Assembly (NCBI RefSeq): GCF_016900045.1
Contig: NZ_JACSNP010000016.1
Coordinates: 1-40,400, forward strand
From: Fusobacterium mortiferum
GTDB lineage: Bacteria; Fusobacteriota; Fusobacteriia; Fusobacteriales; Fusobacteriaceae
Length of the DNA: 40,400 bases
Reading direction: 5' to 3'
Within the stretch, counting starts at the first letter, position 1; each line of letters starts with the position of its first letter. Under the pieces are notes generated by a model. That model worked only from the letters and a program-made list of their open reading frames with translations. It was not told the origin of the DNA and searched no databases. Made by a program: the position numbers and the translations under genes. Shown here piece by piece: positions 16,038-24,855 of the stretch.

Positions 16038-17372
16038 TTAATTTTTTAATTTAAAACTTTTTAATAATTTTTTTAAAAGGAAGAGTGATAAAATTCCAGT
16101 TAAAATAGAGGTTATAGATGAATTCCACCAAAGTCCTGTTAGTTTTAATCTCCAAAGAAGAGGGATAGATAGTATTGGAAAGATAAAAGTTACACACAGT
16201 GAGATAAAGGTAGCTGAGTGAAATTTTCCAATAGCAGACATAAAACTCTGTATAGCAAAGGATAACCATCTAGTGAGATATGTAGTAGCAAAAATTATAA
16301 GTGCAGGAATAGCTAAAGTAAAGGTATCATCTCTTTGTGGAATAAATAGAGAGGCAATCTCTTCAGTAAATAGGAAGATGATAGAACTTGTAACTATTGA
16401 GGTGATAGCACTTGCAATAAGACAGTATTTTTCAATAACTTTAACACGAGAATAATTTTTAGCTCCCCAGTTATAACCAAGAGCTGGTTGTAGAGCATCA
16501 CACATTCCATACAGAACTGGAAGGATAAAAGCTTCAATACACATCAATATTCCATAGATACTGACAGCTGAAACCCCTCCAAGATAGAGTAATAGATAGT
16601 TAAAAAGTATATTGGTAATACGACTGGCTACATTATTTAGAAATGTAGGCATTCCATTTGTAAATATTGATTTGAGATAAGTATACTCAATCTTAAAATT
16701 ACAAAATTTTAAACTACTATCATTTTTAAAAAATTGGGAAAAAGCTATAAGTGTACATATGAAAAATGCTATACAGTTAGCAAGGGCAGCACCTATCAAT
16801 TCAAATTTAAAAAAATAAAGAAACAAAATCTCTAAGGAGATACATAAAAAAGACATAAAAATATTTAAAAACATACTAAACTTAATCTTTCCACAGATTC
16901 TCAAATAGTTATCTACTGCAAAGATACAAGTAGTAAGCGGTGAAAATAAAGCATAAACTCTTAGATATTTTATAGATTGCCTTGCAAGTTCTCCAGTGGC
17001 TCCCAATAGATGTAAGATATTTGGTGCAAAGAAAAATAGTATAACTCCAGAGAGAGTACTAGATATAAATATGATAAAACAAGAGAGAGAAAAAAGTTTA
17101 GAAGCTTTCTCAAACCTTTTTTCTCCAAGTAAAATAGCAATACTTACAGATGACCCAATCCCTATCAAATCAGAGATACCAAAATTGAGGACAACAATAG
17201 GAATGGTCATATTAAAGGCAGCAAAGGCTATTTCACCAAGAAGTCGACTAATAATAACACCATCTAAAAAAAGATAGATAGCAGAGGCGAGCATACCTAT
17301 TGACCCTGGTATAGCAGCTTTAAAAAAAAGCTTTAGAGGTGGGGTTTTTTCAAAAAAACTTATATTCTCCAT
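16038..17372 (-). CDS. MATE family multidrug/cation efflux transporter
   Basis: A 444-residue polytopic membrane protein with about twelve hydrophobic spans. The N-terminal segment FFKAAIPGSIGMLASAIYLFLDGVII and the loop ALQPALGYNWGAKNY are typical of the MATE family (MepA/NorM-like), which exports drugs or cationic compounds using an ion gradient. The ATG at 17372 is preceded by aaggag on the minus strand. It is a single gene, with its own unusual promoter and no repressor beside it. The substrate cannot be predicted. Confidence 0.9.
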   Translation of the reverse strand: MENISFFEKTPPLKLFFKAAIPGSIGMLASAIYLFLDGVIISRLLGEIAFAAFNMTIPIVVLNFGISDLIGIGSSVSIAILLGEKRFEKASKLFSLSCFIIFISSTLSGVILFFFAPNILHLLGATGELARQSIKYLRVYALFSPLTTCIFAVDNYLRICGKIKFSMFLNIFMSFLCISLEILFLYFFKFELIGAALANCIAFFICTLIAFSQFFKNDSSLKFCNFKIEYTYLKSIFTNGMPTFLNNVASRITNILFNYLLLYLGGVSAVSIYGILMCIEAFILPVLYGMCDALQPALGYNWGAKNYSRVKVIEKYCLIASAITSIVTSSIIFLFTEEIASLFIPQRDDTFTLAIPALIIFATTYLTRWLSFAIQSFMSAIGKFHSATFISLCVTFIFPILSIPLLWRLKLTGLWWNSSITSILTGILSLFLLKKLLKSFKLKN

Positions 17373-17407
17373 AAAAACTCCTTAAATTTTTGATATATTT
17401 CAAAGAT

Positions 17408-17438
17408 AGTATAAACTATAGAATTGTTCTAAGGTCAA
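17408..17438 (-). promoter_or_regulatory. Candidate promoter with 19-base spacer for the MATE gene
   Basis: On the minus strand TTGACC (17438-17433) and TATACT (17413-17408) are 19 bases apart. The spacer holds the short dyad tagaa-caa-ttcta. Promoters with 19-base spacers carrying a central dyad are characteristic of MerR-family activators, which often control efflux genes. No merR gene lies in the window. Confidence 0.45.
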
Positions 17439-17484
17439 GTGAGGAAAAAATAAGATGAGTAAAGATAGAAAAGGAACAAAAAAT

Positions 17485-17521
17485 AAAAAAAGACATGCTT
17501 TGAATTAAGCTGTCTTTTTTA
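17485..17521 (-). terminator. Terminator after rpmB, possibly bidirectional
   Basis: Read on the minus strand, aaaaaagaca and tgtctttttt form a stem with an inner gctt/aagc pairing, and a T run follows. The flanking A and T tracts make it symmetrical, but on the plus strand there is nothing evident to terminate. Confidence 0.8.
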
Positions 17522-17532
17522 TCGACTTAAAA

Positions 17533-17790
17533 CTATTTTGCCATAGCTTTTTGAAGTCTAGTACTTAAAGTAGCTGCATTAGCTTTTAAGAACTTCATAA
17601 CTTCTACATCGTTAAGTCCTTTTAAAGTTTTTAAAGTTCTTGAACAAACTTTTACTTTAACTGGAGTTCCGTTTACATTGATAGAAGTAACTTGTAAATT
17701 TGGTTTCCAAACTCTTCTAGTTAATCTGTGTGAGTGAGAAATTTGGTTTCCGCTGATTAGTCCTACTCCTGTAATTTCACATCTTTGCAT
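17533..17790 (-). CDS. rpmB: 50S ribosomal protein L28
   Basis: L28, 85 residues. [20 protein letters not shown] is the typical N-terminus, followed by RRVWKPNLQ and a basic C-terminal part with [12 protein letters not shown]. Cys4 and the later Cys are remnants of the zinc-type pattern seen in some L28 proteins. The ATG at 17790 has aaaggaga upstream on the minus strand. It is monocistronic, with its own promoter and terminator. Confidence 0.96.
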   Translation of the reverse strand: MQRCEITGVGLISGNQISHSHRLTRRVWKPNLQVTSINVNGTPVKVKVCSRTLKTLKGLNDVEVMKFLKANAATLSTRLQKAMAK

Positions 17791-17837
17791 TCTGATTCTC
17801 TCCTTTCTTAAAATAACTTACATACACAATGCATATA

Positions 17838-17866
17838 ATTGTATCATTAAATCAAGCAAATTTCAA
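17838..17866 (-). promoter_or_regulatory. Promoter for rpmB
   Basis: On the minus strand TTGAAA (17866-17861) and TACAAT (17843-17838) are separated by 17 bases, giving a leader of about 40 bases before rpmB. It lies back to back with the mutS2 promoter. Confidence 0.7.
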
Positions 17867-17893
17867 GTTTTTTTTAAATTTTCTTGAATAAAG

Positions 17894-17922
17894 TTAGGAA
17901 AATAAAAGATTTATGGTATAAT
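17894..17922 (+). promoter_or_regulatory. Extended -10 promoter for the mutS2 operon
   Basis: TATAAT (17917-17922) is preceded by TGG, an extended -10 element. The -35 candidate TTAGGA (17894-17899) is weak but spaced at 17 bases. The predicted start is near 17929, about 30 bases before mutS2. Confidence 0.6.
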
Positions 17923-17959
17923 AAAAAGTGAATGAAATAACAATATAGGGAGTAAAAAA

Positions 17960-20296
17960 ATGAATGGACATAGTTATAAAGTATTAGAATTTGATAAATT
18001 GAGAGAGGAATTATCAGCTTATAGTGTGATAGAAGAGAATCACTATAAGATAATGAATCTATCTCCATTAAAAGATTTTAGTTCATTGAATAGAGAATTA
18101 GATATACTTAGAGATTTTACAGATTTTATAAAATATGATGGTGGTTTTGAAACTGCAGGAATGAAAGATATTTGTAAGATGACTGAAAAATCTCAACTTA
18201 TAGGAACATACTTAGATGTAGAGGATCTTTGGGATATAAACTTTAACTTAAGAATTTTTAGACTTTTTAAGACAAGATTGGAAGACCTTGGAAAATATAG
18301 AGATTTAAAAGATAGATATCATGATGTACCAGTTATGAGAAGTATTGAAGATATCATAAATAAGGCTATAGATAATAACAAAGAGATAAAAGATGACGCC
18401 TCTTTAGATTTAAGAGATATAAGATTACATAAGAAGACTCTTTCAATGAATATAAAGAGAAAATTTGATGAGTTATTTGATGAGCCAAGTTTTGCTAAGG
18501 CGTTTCAAGAGAGAATTATCACTGAGAGAGATGGTAGAAGTGTTGTTCCTGTAAAAGCTGACTTTAAAGGACTTATAAAGGGAATAGAGCACGATAGATC
18601 TTCAAGTGGTCAAACTGTATTTATAGAACCTCTATCAATAGTAGCTTTAAACAATAAGATGAGAGAGTTAGAGTTAAAAGAGAAAGAGGAGATAAGAAAG
18701 ATACTACTTAGAATAACTGAGCATGTAAGAAATAATAGAGGAGATATAGATGCAGTAGGAGAGGCAATACTATCACTTGATATTTTAAATGCTAGAGCTG
18801 TTTATGGAATAGAGAAAAATTGTGTTATACCAAATATAAATAATAGAGAGATGTTGAGTTTGGTTGAAGCAAGACACCCATTTATACCAGCTGATAAGAT
18901 AGTACCATTGACATTCGAAATAGGAAAAGATTACAATACTCTACTTATCACAGGTCCAAATACAGGAGGAAAAACTGTAGCTTTAAAAACAGCAGGACTT
19001 TTAACTTTAATGGCTTTATCTGGAATACCTATCCCAGCTCATGAGCATACAAGTATAGGTTTCTTTACAGGGGTATATGCAGATATAGGAGATGAGCAGA
19101 GTATAGAGCAATCTCTTTCATCATTCTCAGCACATCTAAAGAATGTACAAGAGATTTTAGAAAGTGTAAATAGAAGTTCACTGGTATTATTAGATGAGTT
19201 AGGATCAGGAACAGACCCAGCTGAAGGAGCAGCTTTTGCTATGGCTGTTATAGATTATTTAAGAGATAGAAAATGTAAATCTTTTATCACAACTCACTAC
19301 AGTGAAGTAAAAGCTCATGGATATAATGAGGAGGGAATAGAGACTGCATCTATGGAATTTGATGTAAATACGCTATCTCCAACTTATAGATTATTAATAG
19401 GTATACCTGGTGAGAGTAATGCTCTTACAATAGCTAAAAGACTTGGGGTATCTGATGAGGTAATCGAAAGAGCTAAGAGCTATATAGGTGATGATAATAA
19501 AAAGATAGAAAAGATGATAGCTAATATAAAAGAGAAAGCTGATGAGCTAGAGTCTATGAAACAACAGGTTGAGTTTTTAAAGGCTGCAGCTCAAAGGGAT
19601 AGAGATGAGTATGCTGAAAAATTAAGAGTATTGGAAAAAGAGAAAAATGAGATATTAAAAGAGGCATACGAGAAAGCTGACAAGATGATGAAGGAGATGC
19701 AAGCTAAGGCTGTTGCTCTTGTTGAAAAGATTCAAAAGGAAGAGAATAAGAAAGAGGACGTTAAGAACGTACAAAAAAGTCTTAATATGCTTAGATCAGC
19801 TCTTCAAGATGATAGAAATAAAAATGTTGAACAAAAACCAAAAGTTGCTAGAAAGATTGATTACAAAGTTGGAGACAAGGTATTTGTAAATAGCTTAAAT
19901 CAATTTGCAAATGTTTTAAAAATAAATGGTGGAAAAGAGACAGTTCAAGTACAAGCTGGAATATTAAAATTAGAAGTATCTATGGATGATGTAAAAGTTG
20001 TAAAGGAAAAGGCTAAGAAGGAGTATAATACTTTCTCACATACTAAGACTTCTGTAAGAAATGAGATTGACTTGAGAGGTAAGATGGTTGATGAGGCTGT
20101 ATATGAATTGGAAACTTACCTAGATAGAGCAGTTATGAATTCATATACTGAAGTGTATGTAATTCATGGTAAAGGAACAGGAGCATTGAGAGAGGGAATA
20201 TTAAACTATCTAAAGAGATGTAGATATGTAAAAGAGTACAGAATAGGAGGACATGGAGAGGGAGGACTAGGATGTACAGTAGTAACTTTAAAGTAA
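17960..20296 (+). CDS. mutS2: Endonuclease MutS2
   Basis: MutS2 proteins bind branched DNA, suppress homologous recombination and in some species act on stalled ribosomes. The 778-residue protein has a MutS-type core and clamp, Walker A GPNTGGKT at 332-339, LLDELGSGTDPAEGAA (Walker B), and FITTHYSEVKAHGY. A coiled-coil region spans about 510-620, and a C-terminal Smr nuclease domain carries EIDLRG and HGKGTGALREG. The Smr domain and lack of a mismatch-binding N-terminus separate it from MutS. It opens a long, tightly packed operon, and ispD overlaps its 3' end by 25 bases. Confidence 0.95.
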   Translation: MNGHSYKVLEFDKLREELSAYSVIEENHYKIMNLSPLKDFSSLNRELDILRDFTDFIKYDGGFETAGMKDICKMTEKSQLIGTYLDVEDLWDINFNLRIFRLFKTRLEDLGKYRDLKDRYHDVPVMRSIEDIINKAIDNNKEIKDDASLDLRDIRLHKKTLSMNIKRKFDELFDEPSFAKAFQERIITERDGRSVVPVKADFKGLIKGIEHDRSSSGQTVFIEPLSIVALNNKMRELELKEKEEIRKILLRITEHVRNNRGDIDAVGEAILSLDILNARAVYGIEKNCVIPNINNREMLSLVEARHPFIPADKIVPLTFEIGKDYNTLLITGPNTGGKTVALKTAGLLTLMALSGIPIPAHEHTSIGFFTGVYADIGDEQSIEQSLSSFSAHLKNVQEILESVNRSSLVLLDELGSGTDPAEGAAFAMAVIDYLRDRKCKSFITTHYSEVKAHGYNEEGIETASMEFDVNTLSPTYRLLIGIPGESNALTIAKRLGVSDEVIERAKSYIGDDNKKIEKMIANIKEKADELESMKQQVEFLKAAAQRDRDEYAEKLRVLEKEKNEILKEAYEKADKMMKEMQAKAVALVEKIQKEENKKEDVKNVQKSLNMLRSALQDDRNKNVEQKPKVARKIDYKVGDKVFVNSLNQFANVLKINGGKETVQVQAGILKLEVSMDDVKVVKEKAKKEYNTFSHTKTSVRNEIDLRGKMVDEAVYELETYLDRAVMNSYTEVYVIHGKGTGALREGILNYLKRCRYVKEYRIGGHGEGGLGCTVVTLK

Positions 20297-20949
20297 CTCT
20301 CATACTTGCTGCTGCAGGAGTAGGGAAAAGAATGGGATTAGGTTATCCAAAGCAATTTCTTGAGTATAAAGGAAAACCACTTTTTATAATACCTCTTGAA
20401 GTAGCACAGAAAAGTGATATAGTTGATGATATAATAGTAGTTACAAATAAAGAGAATATTACTCTTGTGGAAAATTATTGTAAACAATATGGAATAGATA
20501 AGGTAATAAAGGTAACAGAGGGTGGAAAAGAGAGACAAAACTCTATATATAATGCACTAAAATATGATAATAAAAGTGATATAATCCTAGTTCAAGATGG
20601 GGTAAGACCATTTTTAAAGGAGAGATATATAGAGGAGTGTTGTAAGGTTGTAATCAATGAGAGAAAGGGAGCTGTAGTAGGGGTACAGGTAAAGGATACT
20701 ATCAAAGTAGTAGATGAAAATTTTGAAGTTATATCTACACCAAAGAGAGCTGATTTGATAGCTGTGCATACACCTCAAGCCTTTGAAGGAGAACTATTAA
20801 AAAGAGCCTATGAGATAGCTGAGAGTGAAAACTTCTTAGGAACTGATGATTCATCTCTAGTAGAGAGAATAGGTGGAAAAGTAAAAATTGTTCTTGGAGA
20901 TTATGACAATATTAAGGTTACTACTCAAGAAGATCTAAAGTTTTTATAA
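20272..20949 (+). CDS. ispD: 2-C-methyl-D-erythritol 4-phosphate cytidylyltransferase
   Basis: IspD makes CDP-methylerythritol in the MEP isoprenoid pathway, which also supplies undecaprenyl phosphate for cell-wall synthesis. The 225-residue protein has the nucleotidyltransferase loop ILAAAGVGKRMG, KQFLEYKGKPL, VQDGVRPF, and TPQAF near the C-terminal part. The ATG at 20272 lies inside the mutS2 coding end, with ggagg at 20261-20265 giving good spacing. The C-terminus ends KVTTQEDLKFL, a normal IspD ending. Pyrophosphorylases of sugar metabolism share the fold but lack this motif set. Confidence 0.93.
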   Translation: MYSSNFKVTLILAAAGVGKRMGLGYPKQFLEYKGKPLFIIPLEVAQKSDIVDDIIVVTNKENITLVENYCKQYGIDKVIKVTEGGKERQNSIYNALKYDNKSDIILVQDGVRPFLKERYIEECCKVVINERKGAVVGVQVKDTIKVVDENFEVISTPKRADLIAVHTPQAFEGELLKRAYEIAESENFLGTDDSSLVERIGGKVKIVLGDYDNIKVTTQEDLKFL

Positions 20950-20959
20950 GGAGATAATG

Positions 20960-21790
20960 ATGAAAGTATATATAGGACAGATAAAACCAACATTAGGAAA
21001 TGTAGAGAAAAATTTAAATATGATGTTAGAAGTGATAGATAGAGCTATTACTGAGAAAAATGATATAGTTATCTTTCCAGAATTATCACTTACGGGGTAC
21101 TCATTAGAGGATATAGTTTTTGATGTGGCTATAAAAGAGGTACCAAGTATATTATTAGAAAAAAGTAAGGAGATAAGCATAATATTTGGAGCTGTAGAAT
21201 TAGGAGAAGAGGAGTATCCATATAACACTGCTTACTATTTAGAAGATGGAAAGGTACTACATAGACATAGAAAAGTATATCTTCCAGACTACGGAATGTT
21301 TTATGAAGGAAGATACTTTATGGCTGGAGATAAAGTGAGAGCCTTTGATACAAAATTCGGAAGAGTGGGAATGCTAGTTTGTGAAGATATGTGGCATCAA
21401 TCAGCTCAATATATATTAGCTCAAGATGGAGCTAGATATATTTTTGTTCCGTTTAACTCTCCAGTGATAGTTGGAAAATCTAAAGAGGAGATGTCTGAGA
21501 ATTGGAAAAATATATGTAAGGCAAACTCTTTACTAAATGGAACTTATACAGTAGCTGTAAACAGAGTAGGAGTAGAGGATGGAATAGCATTCTTTGGAAA
21601 TTCATTTGTAGTTAATCCAGAGGGAAAAATAGTAGGAGAAGGGAAGTATATATATGAAGATGGATTTAGTTGTGCTTTAGAAGATATAGAGATAAGAAAA
21701 GCTAGATTCAAGGCTCCGATGTTTAAAACAGAAAATTTAAATCTTACTAAGAAAGAGATTGAAAGAATAGAGATTAAAAAATTTCAATAG
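20960..21790 (+). CDS. Nitrilase-superfamily carbon-nitrogen hydrolase
   Basis: A stand-alone C-N hydrolase of about 276 residues. The catalytic triad is visible: Glu in VIFPELSLTGYS, Lys in HRKVYLPDYGMF, and Cys in MLVCEDMWHQS. The last motif resembles the glutaminase domain of NAD synthetases and related amidases, so it could supply ammonia or hydrolyse an amide. The synthetase domain is absent. ATG 20960 is better spaced from aggag (20949-20953) than the in-frame ATG at 20957. It lies 10 bases before the unknown anchored protein. The substrate is unknown. Confidence 0.8.
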   Translation: MKVYIGQIKPTLGNVEKNLNMMLEVIDRAITEKNDIVIFPELSLTGYSLEDIVFDVAIKEVPSILLEKSKEISIIFGAVELGEEEYPYNTAYYLEDGKVLHRHRKVYLPDYGMFYEGRYFMAGDKVRAFDTKFGRVGMLVCEDMWHQSAQYILAQDGARYIFVPFNSPVIVGKSKEEMSENWKNICKANSLLNGTYTVAVNRVGVEDGIAFFGNSFVVNPEGKIVGEGKYIYEDGFSCALEDIEIRKARFKAPMFKTENLNLTKKEIERIEIKKFQ

Positions 21791-21800
21791 GTGATAAATT

Positions 21801-23051
21801 ATGAAAAAATTAGTAGGTTTAGTAGTTTTTATAGCAATAATTCTTGGGGGGATTTTAGGATATAAAGTAGTGTATAAAGCTTCTCCGAGAGATTTTATAA
21901 CTAAGGAAACTAGAATAATTTATGCTAATGAGGGAATAAATACAAAGAATTTTACACCATTACTATCTCTTTTAGATGATGAAAAAGAGAAGGAAGAACT
22001 AATTTCAGAGATGGCTAATTTAAAATATATATCTAAATTTTATATATTTTCAGATAAAGAGTTTTATAATGTTGGTGAAAAATCTATTACAGGAGTAGTA
22101 GATACAGGATATTGGTATTTTCTTATTTTAAAAAATGTAAATAAATATTTTGATCTAAAAGATAATGTATATATCTTAAAGAAAGAGTATAGAGAAAAAT
22201 ATTTAAAAAATACAAATTCAGATCTTTATATGAAAAATTATAAAGGATTGTTTATATTCTCTTTTGGAGAAAAAAATCTTAAAGATTTTATAGCAAAAGA
22301 TGGAAAATATCTATATAATAAAGAGATAGAAGATACTCTTGATATAAAAAGAGATAGTCTTTTAGGAACTGTTATATATAATAATAGTGGAACAGCTTTT
22401 TACGGAGTAAATCTTTTAATAAATAGTGGAACTGTTGAGAATGGAAAAGTTATATCAGATACCAAGATAGTTCTAGATGAAAAAGAGAGTGAAATTTTAA
22501 AAAATACAAAAGAGAATAGAGAACTTATAAAATATCTTGGAAAAAATGATATCTATATATCAGTTGATGATTTTTCCAAATTAGATAAAATTATATTTAA
22601 TCCAATGGTAATAGGAGCAAATGTAGATAGTAAAGCAGTATTAAATTTATGGAAAAATTTATTGGGTATAGATATAGAGGAGATTTTGAAAGAGATAGAT
22701 GGAGAGGTTATTTATAAGATTGAAAATAACTCTTTTATGGTTAAAATTAAAGATGAAGCTCCTGAAATAAGAAGAGTTTTAGCTATGGTAACAGATAAAA
22801 ATTCATCATTAAATACTGGATTTAAGATAGAGGAAAAAGATGGAATTATAAAAATTGGTGAGGATAAGTTTGAAGAAAATATTAAGCCATATAGTTTAGA
22901 TATAGATACCTTTATTTATGGAGATTTAGATTCAGTTAATGTTGTTGGTTTCAATGGAATAGAGGCTAAAATCCATGGTGAGAAGAATAAAATAGATATG
23001 AAAATGATAATCCCAGTAGAAGTTTTTAAGGAGATAATGAAAAAGTATTAG
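21801..23051 (+). CDS. Unknown membrane-anchored exported protein
   Basis: I do not recognise this 416-residue protein. Residues 5-22 form one hydrophobic segment after MKK, so it is probably anchored in the inner membrane with the rest outside the cytoplasm. The body is rich in Lys, Glu, Asp, Ile and Asn, with alternating beta-like stretches and no cysteines or catalytic motif that I can see. The ATG at 21801 has aggtgat upstream. It sits 10 bases after the nitrilase gene and 8 bases before cysS, so it is translated as part of the housekeeping operon. A role in envelope maintenance is conceivable but unsupported. Confidence 0.7.
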   Translation: MKKLVGLVVFIAIILGGILGYKVVYKASPRDFITKETRIIYANEGINTKNFTPLLSLLDDEKEKEELISEMANLKYISKFYIFSDKEFYNVGEKSITGVVDTGYWYFLILKNVNKYFDLKDNVYILKKEYREKYLKNTNSDLYMKNYKGLFIFSFGEKNLKDFIAKDGKYLYNKEIEDTLDIKRDSLLGTVIYNNSGTAFYGVNLLINSGTVENGKVISDTKIVLDEKESEILKNTKENRELIKYLGKNDIYISVDDFSKLDKIIFNPMVIGANVDSKAVLNLWKNLLGIDIEEILKEIDGEVIYKIENNSFMVKIKDEAPEIRRVLAMVTDKNSSLNTGFKIEEKDGIIKIGEDKFEENIKPYSLDIDTFIYGDLDSVNVVGFNGIEAKIHGEKNKIDMKMIIPVEVFKEIMKKY

Positions 23052-23059
23052 GAGGGAAT

Positions 23060-24478
23060 ATGATAAAGATATATAATACCTTAACTAGAAAGTTAGAGGA
23101 ATTTAAACCTATAAAAGATGGAGAGGTATCAATGTATGTATGTGGTCCTACAGTATATAACTATATTCATATAGGAAATGCAAGACCAGCAATATTTTTT
23201 GATACAGTGAGAAGATACTTTGAATTTAGAGGATATAAAGTAACTTATGTACAAAACTTTACAGATGTTGATGATAAGATAATAAAGAGAGCTAATGAAG
23301 AGGGAATAACTTGTGAAGAGGTAGCTACAAAATATATCAATGCCTATTTTGAAGATACAGCAAAGGTAAATTTAAAAGAAGAAGGTATGATAAGACCTAA
23401 GGCTACAGAGCATATTGGTGGAATGATAAAGATAATAAAATCTTTAATTGAAAAAGGTCATGCTTATGAATCTCAAGGAGATGTGTACTTTGATGTAGAG
23501 TCATATAAGGATAAGTATTTAGAGTTATCACATCAGAATATAGAGGATTTAAGAAGTGGAGCAAGAATAGAGATAAGTGAGATAAAGAAATCACCATTAG
23601 ATTTTGCACTATGGAAAAAGGCTAAAGAGGGAGAACCAAGTTGGAATTCACCTTGGGGACAAGGAAGACCGGGATGGCATATAGAGTGTTCTGCTATGTC
23701 TCATAAGTATCTAGGAGATACATTTGATATTCATGGTGGAGGTCAGGATCTGATATTCCCACACCATGAAAATGAGATAGCTCAATCAAAATGTGGTTGT
23801 GGTGGAGATTATGCAAGATACTGGATGCATAATGGTTATATAAATGTAAATGGTGAGAAGATGTCAAAATCTTTAGGAAACTTTTTCCTACTTAGAGATG
23901 TGTTAGAGCATTATGATGGAAGAGTTGTAAGACTGTTTGTATTGAGCTCACACTATAGAAAACCTATAGATTTCTCAGATAATGAGTTAACTCAAGCTAA
24001 AACTTCTCTAGAGAGAATAGAAAATGCTTTAATGAGAGGAAAAGAGGCATTAGTAGATGTTAAAACTGATGGAAACTCTTGTTCGGAATTAAAAGAGCAA
24101 TTAGCAGTGGCAAAAGAAAAATTTATATCTGCTATGGATGAAGATTTTAATACATCTATGGGATTGGGAGCTATATTTGAATTAGTTAAAGAGTTAAATA
24201 AAGCTGTGGATACTCCTATAAATGCTGAGGGAGCTGAAGTAGTAAAGGAGACAGTAGACTATATAGTTAATGTTATGGAAGAAGCTCTAGGAGTAAAATT
24301 AAAGCTTGAAACAGTTGTTGGAAATATGAGTTCTGAGTTAATAGAGTTCATTCTTGAGCTTAGAAGAGAAGCAAGAGCTGAAAAGAACTGGGCTATGTCA
24401 GATAAGATAAGAGATAGATTAGCTGAGATGGGTATTAAAATAAAAGATGGAAAGGATAAGACTACATGGACAATGTAG
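23060..24478 (+). CDS. cysS: Cysteinyl-tRNA synthetase
   Basis: CysRS charges tRNA-Cys. This class I synthetase has 472 residues, with Cys28 of the zinc site in MYVCGPTVY, HIGN at 37-40, the GWHIECSAMSHKYLG zinc and tRNA region, and the KMSKSLGNF loop near 268. The C-terminal anticodon-binding helix bundle is complete. The ATG at 23060 follows ggaggg. Its 3' end overlaps mrnC by 13 bases, and the cysS-mrnC order is conserved in many Firmicutes. A tRNA-Cys gene is encoded 2.8 kb downstream. Confidence 0.97.
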   Translation: MIKIYNTLTRKLEEFKPIKDGEVSMYVCGPTVYNYIHIGNARPAIFFDTVRRYFEFRGYKVTYVQNFTDVDDKIIKRANEEGITCEEVATKYINAYFEDTAKVNLKEEGMIRPKATEHIGGMIKIIKSLIEKGHAYESQGDVYFDVESYKDKYLELSHQNIEDLRSGARIEISEIKKSPLDFALWKKAKEGEPSWNSPWGQGRPGWHIECSAMSHKYLGDTFDIHGGGQDLIFPHHENEIAQSKCGCGGDYARYWMHNGYINVNGEKMSKSLGNFFLLRDVLEHYDGRVVRLFVLSSHYRKPIDFSDNELTQAKTSLERIENALMRGKEALVDVKTDGNSCSELKEQLAVAKEKFISAMDEDFNTSMGLGAIFELVKELNKAVDTPINAEGAEVVKETVDYIVNVMEEALGVKLKLETVVGNMSSELIEFILELRREARAEKNWAMSDKIRDRLAEMGIKIKDGKDKTTWTM

Positions 24479-24855
24479 ATTTAAGAGAGACTAGTGGAGT
24501 TGTATTAGCTTACTTAGGAGATTCAATATGGGAACTAAATATTAGAAAGTATTGGATATCTAAGGGGTTAAATCTTCAAAATTTAAATAAAAGAGTAAAA
24601 AATTGTGTAAATGCTAAGAAACAGAGTCAAGTGTATAGAGAGATTTTTCCGATGTTAGAGGAGAAATTTCAGAGATTGGGAAAGAGAGCAAAAAATGGTA
24701 ATATAAAGACTTTCCCAAAATCTTGTACCGTACAAGAATATAGAGAAGCTACGGCTTTTGAAGCTCTTATAGCTGGATTCTATATAGAAAATAGGGAGGA
24801 TTTGATAGAGTTAGCAGTAAAATTGTGTGTGGAGGAGAAGAAAGATGAAGTTTAA
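24466..24855 (+). CDS. mrnC: Mini-ribonuclease III
   Basis: Mini-III is a small RNase III-type enzyme lacking the dsRNA-binding domain; it matures 23S rRNA ends in Bacillus. The 129-residue protein has the catalytic-region motif LAYLGDSIWELNIRKYW with Asp19 and Glu23, and the second part FPKSCTVQEYREATAFEALIAG with further acidic residues. The length and the position directly after cysS both support the call. The start ATG 24466 lies inside cysS, and the 3' end overlaps the mreB start by 11 bases. Confidence 0.93.
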   Translation: MDNVDLRETSGVVLAYLGDSIWELNIRKYWISKGLNLQNLNKRVKNCVNAKKQSQVYREIFPMLEEKFQRLGKRAKNGNIKTFPKSCTVQEYREATAFEALIAGFYIENREDLIELAVKLCVEEKKDEV

